A stretch of 64,000 nucleotides of DNA. Source: Levilactobacillus acidifarinae DSM 19394 = JCM 15949. Lineage in GTDB: Bacteria > Bacillota > Bacilli > Lactobacillales > Lactobacillaceae. The stretch spans positions 1-64,000 of the forward strand of contig NZ_AZDV01000001.1 of assembly GCF_001434835.1 (NCBI RefSeq). Direction: 5' to 3'. Below are positions 52,629 to 60,075 of this stretch, one piece after another; positions within the stretch are counted from its first letter, which is position 1; every line of letters begins with the position of its first letter. Below the pieces are notes generated by a model. The model saw only the letters and a program-made list of their open reading frames with translations, made no database searches and was not told the origin of the DNA. The translations under genes were made by a program, and so were the position numbers.

Positions 52629-52694
52629 GGGTAACAACTGATACGTGGTGTTCGGCCAGCTCATCAGCGCGAAGTGACCCTAGTTGTTAGACCC
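52629..52694 (+). other. Leader hairpin before the Gfo/Idh oxidoreductase
   Basis: GGGTAACAACT pairs with AGTTGTTAGACCC, enclosing about 40 nt. It lies in the 52482-52742 gap, 48 bp upstream of the next start, and is not followed by a U-tract, so it is not a simple terminator. No known riboswitch is recognised. Confidence 0.4.
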
Positions 52695-52742
52695 GGAATT
52701 GCCCGAACCTACCGCGTAACTTATGCATTGGAGGAATGACTC

Positions 52743-53744
52743 ATGATTCGGATTGGAACAGTGGGGACGCATTGGATTACCCAGCAACTCGTCGAGGCCT
52801 TGGCCTTATCGCAACAGTACGAGTTAGCGGCGGTTTATTCCCGGCACGACCAAACGGCGCAAGCCTTTGCGGCGAAGAATCACGCCCAAGCGAGCTACAC
52901 GGACTATGCCACGATGTTAAACGATGCCAACCTGGACGTGGTGTATTTGGCCTCGCCCAACAGTCTACACTTTCAACAGGCCTTGGCCGCGATTCGGCAC
53001 GACATTTCGGTCATTGTCGAGAAACCGGCCGTTAGCAATCAGGGGGAAATGACGGCCTTGATGGCCGAACTGGCCAAGCACCCCCACGTGCGGTTATTAG
53101 AGGCCGCGCGAAACGTGCACACACCGAACTTCCACGCCCTAGAAAAGGCCGTGGCGGCGTTACCGACGGTGCAGGGCGCAACGTTGACTTATATGAAATA
53201 TTCCTCGCGTTACGACAACGTGTTGGCGGGCGAGCGGCCCAACGTCTTCACCAAGGAATTTTCCGGTGGGGCGCTTCAAGACTTAGGCGTTTATCCCATC
53301 TATCTGGCCGTGGCATTGTTCGGCCAGCCGGCCAACGTGGCCTACTTCCCAACACTGGTCGCGACCGGTGCCGACGGGAAGGGGATTGCCATCTTGCGGT
53401 ACGGGGACTTTGACGTGACGGTCAACTTTGGAAAGACCAGTAACGCCTACGCCTGGTCCGAAATCTACGGCTTGAAGGAAACGTTAGCCCTGGATAGTGC
53501 CGGCGAACTGACCCAGGTTAAAGCCTACGCCGCGGACGGTACCGCCGCAGACCTGACCCAACCCGATTTACCGAACCCGATGTTACCCGAAGTGACCGAC
53601 TTTGCGCGCCTTTTACAGGATCCGGATGATGCGCAGAACGCCGCCGACTACCGCCGGTGGTTGCGGTGGAGTCAGCAGGTCAACCAGGTGCTGTACGATT
53701 TACGGGTCTCGGCCAACTTATATTTCCCAGCAGACGAAAACTAG
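52743..53744 (+). CDS. Gfo/Idh/MocA-family oxidoreductase
   Basis: The 333-aa NAD(P)-dependent enzyme has the Rossmann start IRIGTVGTHWITQQLVEALA, AVYSRHDQTAQAFAAKN, DVVYLASPNSLHF, and the VIVEKPAV motif whose Lys is catalytic in the family. The second domain includes GGALQDLGVYPIYLAVALFG. The first glycine motif is GTVGTHW rather than GxGxxG, as in many Lactobacillus members. The substrate is unknown (sugar or inositol type). GGAGG precedes the ATG and the helicase gene follows 18 bp later. Confidence 0.9.
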   Translation: MIRIGTVGTHWITQQLVEALALSQQYELAAVYSRHDQTAQAFAAKNHAQASYTDYATMLNDANLDVVYLASPNSLHFQQALAAIRHDISVIVEKPAVSNQGEMTALMAELAKHPHVRLLEAARNVHTPNFHALEKAVAALPTVQGATLTYMKYSSRYDNVLAGERPNVFTKEFSGGALQDLGVYPIYLAVALFGQPANVAYFPTLVATGADGKGIAILRYGDFDVTVNFGKTSNAYAWSEIYGLKETLALDSAGELTQVKAYAADGTAADLTQPDLPNPMLPEVTDFARLLQDPDDAQNAADYRRWLRWSQQVNQVLYDLRVSANLYFPADEN

Positions 53745-53762
53745 TAAAGAAGAGGACCAATT

Positions 53763-55142
53763 ATGTTAGAACAGTACCAAGCGCACTTTCGCACTTTAGG
53801 CTATGATGCTCCGACCGCAATCCAAGCGGCCGTTTACGGCCCCATGACCAGCGACCAGAACGTGTTGGGGTTAGCCCCGACCGGTTCCGGGAAGACCGTG
53901 GCCTTTACCTTACCGGCCTTAGCCAACCTGTTAGCGGGCGACGGCATTCAACTGATCGTGTTGGAACCGTCCCAGGAACTGGCGATTCAGACCAGCCGCG
54001 TGATGCGCGACTGGGCCAAGCTCCTTGATTTGAAGGTGGCTGCGTTGACCGGGGGTGCCAACGTTAAACGCCAAACGGAACGTTTGAAGAAACGACCCGA
54101 GGTCATCGTGGGAACGCCCGGTCGAATTTTAAATCTGATTCAAGACCACAAGCTAAAAATGCATTTAATTTCCCACATTATCGTGGATGAAGCCGATGAC
54201 CTTTTGACCGGGGACACGTTGGAAACGGTCCGGGCGGTGGCCCAAGCCGCCCCCGCCGACAGTCAATTAAGCTTCTTCTCGGCGACGGATACGGCCATTT
54301 TAAGTGATCTCCCCAAGTGGTTCGGTCAAGAAGTCACCCGCATTGACGTGCGCCAACAGGACCAGACACAAGGCGTCGTCCGTCACGGCCTGTTACAGAT
54401 CGGGATGGGGAAGCGCGACCAGATGTTGAAGCGCTTGTTAGCCCAGCCCAATTTCCGGGCCTTGGTCTTCTTTAAGCAGACCAACACCTTGAAGCACACG
54501 GCCACTAAGTTTTACCACGACCACGTGTCCGCCACCAGTCTGACCAGCGACTTGCGGCAGGTCCAACGGGAGAAGGCCTTACAGGACTTCCGGCAGGGCC
54601 GGATTCGCCTGTTACTGACCACGGACGTGGCCGCCCGGGGCCTCGACATCGCCAAGTTGCCGGCCGTGATCAACTATGATCTCCCCAGTACGGTCAACGA
54701 ATACGTACACCGGGCGGGGCGGACCGGTCGGATGGGCGAACCCGGTCAGGTTATTAGCCTAGGGGACGACCACGATTTACGTGACCTGAAGAAGTTGTTG
54801 CGCGACACGGATTACCAACTCGTGCCGGTTTATTTCCAGGGTAAGCAATTAACCACGGAACGGCCGACCGCGACGAGTACGACCCCCGCCGTTCGAGCGG
54901 AGGGTCATCCGGCGCCGCGTCCGGCCGGAACGGTGGCGACCCAACCGGCGCACGAACACCTGACCCCGGCCGTCAAGGCGGGCAAGCAAGTTCCGGCTAC
55001 GACGACTAAGGCGGGGGTGCCGACCGTGACGGCAGCACCCGTGTCGAAGAAGTCCAAACAAAAACACAAGAACCGGCATAACAAAAACAAGGGTATGCGG
55101 AAGAAGTGGCGTGATCGCGACGCCCAACACGACCAGGCCTAA
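53763..55142 (+). CDS. DEAD-box RNA helicase
   Basis: The 459-aa helicase has all core motifs: Q-like PTAIQAAVYGPM, I APTGSGKT, Ib TPGRIL, II VDEADDLL, III SATDTA, IV ALVFFKQT, V TDVAARGLDIA and VI HRAGRTGRMG. Residues 365-459 are a basic, Pro/Thr/Ala-rich tail ending KQKHKNRHNKNKGMRKKWRD that would bind RNA nonspecifically. It resembles CshB/YfmL-type cold-shock or ribosome-assembly helicases. It follows the oxidoreductase gene by 18 bp and precedes a tRNA gene. Confidence 0.93.
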   Translation: MLEQYQAHFRTLGYDAPTAIQAAVYGPMTSDQNVLGLAPTGSGKTVAFTLPALANLLAGDGIQLIVLEPSQELAIQTSRVMRDWAKLLDLKVAALTGGANVKRQTERLKKRPEVIVGTPGRILNLIQDHKLKMHLISHIIVDEADDLLTGDTLETVRAVAQAAPADSQLSFFSATDTAILSDLPKWFGQEVTRIDVRQQDQTQGVVRHGLLQIGMGKRDQMLKRLLAQPNFRALVFFKQTNTLKHTATKFYHDHVSATSLTSDLRQVQREKALQDFRQGRIRLLLTTDVAARGLDIAKLPAVINYDLPSTVNEYVHRAGRTGRMGEPGQVISLGDDHDLRDLKKLLRDTDYQLVPVYFQGKQLTTERPTATSTTPAVRAEGHPAPRPAGTVATQPAHEHLTPAVKAGKQVPATTTKAGVPTVTAAPVSKKSKQKHKNRHNKNKGMRKKWRDRDAQHDQA

Positions 55143-55199
55143 AGTTTGCTTTACAATTCACGCAATCCGTGTCAGAATTAATTCACGGGTTGTGATTTT

Positions 55200-55272
55200 G
55201 GCCCTATAGCACAACTGGATAGGGCACTCGCCTCCTAAGCGAATGATCCCGGTTCGAGTCCGGGTGGGGCCA
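55200..55272 (+). tRNA. tRNA-Arg (anticodon CCU)
   Basis: The 73-nt cloverleaf has acceptor GGCCCTA with TGGGGCC (one G-T pair), D arm with AACTGGATAGGGC, anticodon stem TCGC/GCGA around loop CTCCTAA (anticodon CCT, reading AGG), and T arm CCCGG-TTCGAGT-CCGGG. CCA is not encoded. This tRNA is a common phage and island integration site, but no integrase or duplicate 3' end follows here. Confidence 0.95.
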
Positions 55273-55282
55273 GTCAATTTAG

Positions 55283-55321
55283 AAGCTTCCTAACCGACGT
55301 GGGTTGGTAGGGGGCTTTTTT
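55283..55321 (+). terminator. Intrinsic terminator after tRNA-Arg
   Basis: AAGCTTCCTAACC pairs imperfectly with GGTTGGTAGGGGGCTT and is followed by T6. Confidence 0.75.
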
Positions 55322-55342
55322 AGATTAAGGGAGGAATAACTC

Positions 55343-55684
55343 ATGGCAACAGCTAGCGCGCTGAAAAGCGCCAGTCAGATTTTTGCGTCCAACGCGATTC
55401 ATCAGGAGGCCAGTTTTTTAAACTCGACCTGGGCCTACGCCGACGATGCCAGTTTAGTGGCCCCGTTGGCCCAACTCGCTACGGAGTTTCCGGGGACCAA
55501 CGTTTACACATTTGCAATTCGGGATTTCGACCGGTTAACGCAGGCGTACTTGAAGCAACTCTACAAGGAAACCAGTGCCGGGGCCGTGGGAGCCGCCGAA
55601 TTTGTGGCGACCCACACCGTGATGATCGTGACGGGGAACCGCAACGGTCGCAACCGGCCCATCATTAATATTTTATTTCAGTAA
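55343..55684 (+). CDS. Conserved-looking hypothetical protein
   Basis: The 113-aa protein has GGGAGGA 8 nt before the ATG and ends in a terminator. It reads ALKSASQIFASNAIHQEASF, TEFPGTNVYTFAIRDFDRLT and AEFVATHTVMIVTGNRNGRN. There is no signal peptide or membrane span, and the composition is Ala/Thr-rich with alternating helix and strand. I do not recognise the family. It stands alone between the tRNA gene and the aromatic operon leader. Confidence 0.7.
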   Translation: MATASALKSASQIFASNAIHQEASFLNSTWAYADDASLVAPLAQLATEFPGTNVYTFAIRDFDRLTQAYLKQLYKETSAGAVGAAEFVATHTVMIVTGNRNGRNRPIINILFQ

Positions 55685-55692
55685 CTGGATGT

Positions 55693-55727
55693 CTCCCCCG
55701 TTATCGTTGGATGCGGGGGCTTTTTTA
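55693..55727 (+). terminator. Intrinsic terminator after the hypothetical gene
   Basis: CCCCCG pairs with CGGGGG and is followed by CT6, about 10 bp after the stop codon. Confidence 0.7.
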
Positions 55728-55759
55728 TCCCGATTCATAGAAAAATTCAAAAAAACCAT

Positions 55760-55788
55760 TTGACAAGTCTATCAAAGACTCGTAAACT
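55760..55788 (+). promoter_or_regulatory. Promoter of the aromatic operon leader
   Basis: TTGACA and TAAACT are 17 bp apart; this is the best -35 box in the window. It predicts a ~315-nt leader before the transketolase gene. Confidence 0.8.
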
Positions 55789-55832
55789 CAGTGTCATTAA
55801 GTAAACATTAATTTTCTAAGGAGATTTTAATT

Positions 55833-55892
55833 ATGCGAACCTGGCCCCGACAAAAACAAAATCGATTTTATTATTACTGGTTTCTGCAGTAG
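55833..55892 (+). CDS. Leader peptide rich in aromatic codons
   Basis: The 19-residue frame MRTWPRQKQNRFYYYWFLQ starts at ATG 55833, 9 nt after AAGGAG (55818-55823), and ends at TAG 55890-55892. Codons 12-17 are TTT TAT TAT TAC TGG TTT, so seven of 19 residues are aromatic, covering all three end products of the chorismate pathway. It is the only gene between a consensus promoter and a terminator that precedes transketolase-aroE-aroF-aroB. This is the form of an attenuation leader peptide: ribosomes stalling on Phe, Tyr or Trp codons would change RNA folding downstream. The +1 frame reads like a signal peptide, but has no start or ribosome site. Confidence 0.75.
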   Translation: MRTWPRQKQNRFYYYWFLQ

Positions 55893-55965
55893 TGTCGGCA
55901 CCTGGTGCGGGCACTACGTCCGCATCGATGGTGACCAGTAATTTTCGTATAATTAAGTTCTTACG

Positions 55966-56053
55966 GAAAAGTCATATCGGTGTTTTACCAATCACTGTGT
56001 GACTTTTCTCGTGGCGGAGACCCACCGTTTATTAACGGTACCGGTCCACCGTT
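55966..56053 (+). promoter_or_regulatory. Alternative hairpins in the aromatic operon leader
   Basis: GAAAAGTCA (55966-55974) pairs with TGACTTTTC (56000-56008). Then AACGGT (56034-56039) can pair either with ACCGTT upstream (56024-56029) or with ACCGTT downstream (56048-56053), so the two hairpins exclude each other. They lie between the leader peptide and the terminator. I could not identify a decisive antiterminator pairing with the terminator arm. Confidence 0.5.
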
Positions 56054-56057
56054 ACCG

Positions 56058-56091
56058 AAGCGTCCACAGTTTAGTCTGTGGGCGCTTTTTT
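56058..56091 (+). terminator. Attenuator-type terminator before the transketolase gene
   Basis: AAGCGTCCACAG pairs with CTGTGGGCGCTT around TTTAGT and is followed by T6. It ends 7 bp before the AAGGAG of the transketolase gene, so it lies within the operon leader, after the leader peptide. Confidence 0.85.
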
Positions 56092-56110
56092 GTCCCTCAA
56101 GGAGATGGCA

Positions 56111-58126
56111 ATGATGCAAAAAAGGGAATTTGATGAGACCGACCAATTAGCAATTAATAATTTACGGGTGTTGAGTATCGATATGATCGAACGGGCTCAG
56201 TCGGGACATCCCGGGTTACCGTTGGGCACGGCCCCGTTACTGTGGGTGTTATGGAGCCGACATCTACGGCTTGATCCGCGCCACCCGCAGTGGGTTAACC
56301 GCGACCGTTTCGTCCTTTCCGCCGGTCACGGGTCCGCTATTCTGTATAGCCTGTTACACCTGAGTGGCTTTGACCTCAGCATGACCGATCTCAAGCAGTT
56401 TCGCCAGTTCGGTAGCCGCACGCCGGGACATCCCGAATACGGCAAGGTGCCCGGCGTGGACGCCACGACCGGACCACTGGGGCAAGGCTTAGGGATGGCC
56501 GCGGGGATGGCTCTCGCCGAGCGGCACCTCGCATCCCAGTACGGGGCGACCGTCAGTGACCACTTTACGTACTGTCTGGTGGGTGATGGTGATCTGATGG
56601 AGGGGGTCTCCCACGAAGTCGCCAGTTTTGCCGGTCACCAACGGTTAAATAAATTGATTGTTTTATACGACGACAACGCCGTTTCGCTCGACGGCCCCAC
56701 TAGTCGTTCGACGACGACCGACGTCCCCCAGCGCTTCCGGAGCTACGGCTGGGACGTTCAGGTGGTGACCAACGGGGCGGACCTAGTGGCCATCGATGCC
56801 GCGGTGATCCGTGCGCAGCAGAGTGACCGGCCGTCGTTAATTGACGTGAAGACCGTCATTGGCTTTGGAGCCCCCGGGGCGGGGACCAATCAGGTGCACG
56901 GCAAACCCCTGGGGGCAGCGGGCCGCCAGCAACTCTGTAAGGTGCTGCACTGGACAGCACCGGCCTTTACCGTTTTGCCGGCGGTAGCCGAGCGGGCTCG
57001 GCAGGCCATCACGTTGCGGGGGCACCGGGCTTATCACCGTTGGCGAACCCGGCTCACGACCTTAACGCCCCAGCAACGGCGCCAATTCGCTCGCGTCTTA
57101 GCGGGCGAGTTACCGGCTACCCTGGGGGCTAATCTCCCCAGCTACGACCAGGGCGCCGCGGCGTCACGGCAAACTAGCCATGCCGTCATCCAGCAATTAG
57201 CCGCGCAATTACCCGAACTAGTGGGGGGCTCCGCGGATCTGGCGAGTTCTAACCGTACCACGCTGGCGTCCGACCAGTTGATGACGCCCCAAGCCCCCGA
57301 TCAACGCAACCTGGCTTTTGGGGTCCGGGAGTTTGGAGAGGGGACGTTGCTGAACGGCTTAGCCTTGCACGGGGGCTTACGGGTTTTCGGGAGTACCTTC
57401 CTGGTGTTCTCCGATTACCTGCGGGGAGCCATTCGCTTGGCGGCCTTACAGCACCTTCCCGTGACCTACGTCTTCACCCACGATTCGTTAGCGGTGGGGG
57501 AAGACGGTCCGACCCATCAGCCCATCGAACAGCTCATGAGTTTACGGGCGATTCCCAACGTGACGGTGATTCGGCCGGCCGACCCCAACGAGACCGTTGC
57601 GGCGTGGTGGCAGGCCATTAACGCCACGGATCACCCCACGGTGTTGGTGCTGACCCGCCAGGCCTTGGCCGTTTTACCACATACCCAGCAATTGGCCTTG
57701 ACCGGTGTAGCCCGTGGGGGGTACGTCCTATCCCCGCAACGGGGGCGGCAGCCCGGTGGCATTTTGATGGCTAGCGGGTCGGAGGTCACGCTAGCCTTGC
57801 AGGCCCAACAACGGTTAGCCGCCCTGGGGCACGACGTGAGCGTCGTGTCACTGCCGTCACTGGATCAGTTTCACCAACAGTCGAAGGCGTACCAAGACCA
57901 GGTCTTACCCCCGCAGGTGCGTCGGCGCGTGGCCATTGAACTTGGAACCACGCAGGGCTGGGAGCGCTACGTCGGACTGGACGGCGCCGTCGTGGGCATC
58001 GATCATTTCGGGGCCAGTGGCGCCGCGGTTGACGTTTTGACCGCCAACGGCTTTACGGTGGACCACCTCGTGACGGCCTACTTGCGTACGGGAAGGGTCA
58101 CCCCTTTACAACTAAACGTCATTTAA
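56111..58126 (+). CDS. tkt: Transketolase
   Basis: The 671-aa TPP enzyme exchanges two-carbon units between sugar phosphates and supplies erythrose-4-phosphate. ATG 56111 follows AAGGAG; earlier in-frame starts fall in the terminator. Seen are AINNLRVLSIDMIERAQSGH, the TPP motif region VGDGDLMEGVSHEVASFAGH...YDDN, and the pyrimidine-domain Glu and His in REFGEGTLLNGLALHGG and DSLAVGEDGPTHQPIEQL. It heads an operon with aroE, aroF and aroB, so its main task is probably E4P for DAHP synthase in a phosphoketolase-type metabolism. GC content is high. Confidence 0.95.
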   Translation: MMQKREFDETDQLAINNLRVLSIDMIERAQSGHPGLPLGTAPLLWVLWSRHLRLDPRHPQWVNRDRFVLSAGHGSAILYSLLHLSGFDLSMTDLKQFRQFGSRTPGHPEYGKVPGVDATTGPLGQGLGMAAGMALAERHLASQYGATVSDHFTYCLVGDGDLMEGVSHEVASFAGHQRLNKLIVLYDDNAVSLDGPTSRSTTTDVPQRFRSYGWDVQVVTNGADLVAIDAAVIRAQQSDRPSLIDVKTVIGFGAPGAGTNQVHGKPLGAAGRQQLCKVLHWTAPAFTVLPAVAERARQAITLRGHRAYHRWRTRLTTLTPQQRRQFARVLAGELPATLGANLPSYDQGAAASRQTSHAVIQQLAAQLPELVGGSADLASSNRTTLASDQLMTPQAPDQRNLAFGVREFGEGTLLNGLALHGGLRVFGSTFLVFSDYLRGAIRLAALQHLPVTYVFTHDSLAVGEDGPTHQPIEQLMSLRAIPNVTVIRPADPNETVAAWWQAINATDHPTVLVLTRQALAVLPHTQQLALTGVARGGYVLSPQRGRQPGGILMASGSEVTLALQAQQRLAALGHDVSVVSLPSLDQFHQQSKAYQDQVLPPQVRRRVAIELGTTQGWERYVGLDGAVVGIDHFGASGAAVDVLTANGFTVDHLVTAYLRTGRVTPLQLNVI

Positions 58127-58150
58127 ACGAACTTACGAGAGGATGATTTG

Positions 58151-59053
58151 ATGATTAACGGCAAAACACAATTATTTGGCTTCATCGCGCATCCGGCGCA
58201 CCACAGTCGGTCGCCACGTATGCATAACTTAAGCTTTCAACATTGGGGCATCAATGCCCGGTACTTAGCCTTTGACGTCGCGCCCGGTAATCTACCCGCC
58301 GCAATCGCCGGTATTCGGAGCATGGGAATCGCGGGGGTCAACTTATCGATGCCGTTCAAACAGACCGTGGTGCCGTTACTCGACGACTTAACGCCCCGGG
58401 CCCAACGGATCAACGCTGTCAACACGATCAAAAACGATCACGGCCGCTTGATTGGCGACAGTACCGATGGTGCCGGGTTGTTTCAAAACCTCCAGTCCCG
58501 GGGCTTAAACCTGCGGGGCAAACGGGTCGTGATTCTGGGTGCCGGCGGGGCGGGTAAGGCCATCATCGCCGCGTCACTGGATTACCGGTTGGCCCAAGTC
58601 GACGTGTTCAAGCGCCAGACGACCAGCTACCCGGCCGTTGCCACCTGGGTAACGGGGTTAGCCCAAAACACCACCACGCCGTTACGCCTGCACCCGTACG
58701 AGGCCGTTCAGACCATGCAAGACCTAGTCGCGCAGGCCGATTTGATCATCAACGCCACCAGCGTGGGGATGACCACGGCCGGGGTCCCGGTCCCCACGAG
58801 CGTGTTAGAGCAGTTACATCCCGGCCAGGTCGTTTACGACGTGATCTACCAACCCCTGGAAACCGAGTTTTTGGCTTTGGCTCGGCAAAGGGGCTGTGAA
58901 ACCCATAACGGTTTAGGCATGTTGATCTGGCAAGGCGCCTTAGCTTTCCAATTCTGGACGGGAAAACCGATGCCGGTCCCCGCCGTTGAGGCCGATCTGT
59001 TAGCCAGTCTGACCAACGAGACGCCGGCGACTAACCAACGTCACGCCATGTAA
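58151..59053 (+). CDS. aroE: Shikimate dehydrogenase
   Basis: The 300-aa enzyme reduces 3-dehydroshikimate to shikimate. ATG 58151 follows GAGAGGA. The substrate motif HSRSPRMHNLSFQHWG, the catalytic Lys in VNLSMPFKQTVVPLLDDL, NTIKNDHGRLIGDSTDGAGL, and the NADP loop VVILGAGGAGKAII are present. The MPFK variant instead of VPHK is typical of the AroE/YdiB branch of lactobacilli, so quinate/shikimate activity is possible. It lies 24 bp after tkt and 16 bp before aroF. Confidence 0.93.
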   Translation: MINGKTQLFGFIAHPAHHSRSPRMHNLSFQHWGINARYLAFDVAPGNLPAAIAGIRSMGIAGVNLSMPFKQTVVPLLDDLTPRAQRINAVNTIKNDHGRLIGDSTDGAGLFQNLQSRGLNLRGKRVVILGAGGAGKAIIAASLDYRLAQVDVFKRQTTSYPAVATWVTGLAQNTTTPLRLHPYEAVQTMQDLVAQADLIINATSVGMTTAGVPVPTSVLEQLHPGQVVYDVIYQPLETEFLALARQRGCETHNGLGMLIWQGALAFQFWTGKPMPVPAVEADLLASLTNETPATNQRHAM

Positions 59054-59069
59054 TTGAGGAGGAATTTAA

Positions 59070-60065
59070 ATGATTATTATTTTAAAACCGACGACCGCAG
59101 CCGCCATGCAAGCGAAATTGATTGCCCAATTTGGGACCACTCACGAGGTCTTTACCCACGCTAACCGCATCGCGATTCAGGGTCTCACCCCCGCAGAACT
59201 CCCGGCAGATGTTCGGGCGGCCAGTACCGACCTCTTGACCGACGTGCCGGCAGCCGTGCAAAGTAGTCGGCTGTTACACCCCGAGGACACGATCATTCGG
59301 ACGCCCCATAGCGTCATTGGTGGCAATCATTTTGTGATGATGGCCGGGCCGTGCTCCGTCGAGAGTGCGGGACACGTCGAACGAATGGCCGAGGTTGCTA
59401 AGCAAGGTGGTGCCACCGTGGTCCGCGGGGGGGCCTTCAAGCCACGCACGTCGCCGTACTCTTTCCAGGGATTGGGGGAAGAAGGCCTACGGGATCTCCG
59501 AGCCGCGGCCGACCAGAACGGCCTGGACATGATCACCGAAGTCATGGATGACGAACACGTCGCAATGGTTGCGCAATACACCGACATCTTTCAGATTGGG
59601 GCTCGTAACATGCAGAACTTCTCGCTGTTAAAGGCCGTGGGACGGACCCGGATTCCGGTCGCCTTGAAACGGGGGATGTCGGCCACGATTGACGACGTGT
59701 TGAACGCCGCCGAATACATTGCCGCCGGTGGCAATCACCAGATCATGCTACTGGAACGGGGAATTCGAACGTTTGATAATAAATACACCCGTAACACCTT
59801 TGACCTGGGGGCCGTGCCGGTCTTACAGGAGCTGACCCATTACCCGGTCATTGTCGATCCCAGTCACGCGGTCGGCACCTGGGAATTGGTCACGCCGATG
59901 GCCATGGCCGGCGTGGCGGCGGGCGCCAGTGGAATGATCGTGGAGATTCACGACGACCCCACCCACGCGTTCTCCGATGGGCCGCAAGCGTTGAAACCCA
60001 AGACCTACCTGAAGATGGCCAAACAGGCGTTTCAACTGCACGATTTAGTCCAGAGTTGGGCGTAG
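59070..60065 (+). CDS. aroF: 3-deoxy-7-phosphoheptulonate (DAHP) synthase, type I-beta
   Basis: The 331-aa enzyme condenses PEP with erythrose-4-phosphate, the first step to chorismate. Residues 1-75 form a ferredoxin-like regulatory domain (MIIILKPTTAAAMQAKLIAQ) as in feedback-inhibited Thermotoga-type enzymes; the barrel holds MAGPCSVES, RGGAFKPRTSPYSFQGLGEE, QIGARNMQNFSLLKAVG, LKRGMSAT and VDPSHAVGTWELV. Metal ligands (Cys, His, Glu, Asp) are present. Its co-substrate is made by the first gene of the same operon. Confidence 0.96.
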   Translation: MIIILKPTTAAAMQAKLIAQFGTTHEVFTHANRIAIQGLTPAELPADVRAASTDLLTDVPAAVQSSRLLHPEDTIIRTPHSVIGGNHFVMMAGPCSVESAGHVERMAEVAKQGGATVVRGGAFKPRTSPYSFQGLGEEGLRDLRAAADQNGLDMITEVMDDEHVAMVAQYTDIFQIGARNMQNFSLLKAVGRTRIPVALKRGMSATIDDVLNAAEYIAAGGNHQIMLLERGIRTFDNKYTRNTFDLGAVPVLQELTHYPVIVDPSHAVGTWELVTPMAMAGVAAGASGMIVEIHDDPTHAFSDGPQALKPKTYLKMAKQAFQLHDLVQSWA

Positions 60066-60075
60066 GAGGGCGAAG

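Noticed and set aside
55200-55343. Integrated element at tRNA-Arg(CCU)
   Set aside because: No integrase, no duplicated tRNA 3' end, and normal genes follow.
55850-56005. Signal-peptide-like +1 frame (TKTKSILLLLVSAVVSAPGA) in the aromatic leader, suggesting a frameshifted secreted protein
   Set aside because: That frame has no start codon or ribosome site. The frame with the good AAGGAG is the aromatic leader peptide, which fits the operon downstream. A decayed secreted gene remains a minor alternative.
55793-56110. T-box riboswitch for the aromatic operon
   Set aside because: No T-box antiterminator sequence or AG-box is visible; the sequence AACGGTACCGG only superficially resembles it.
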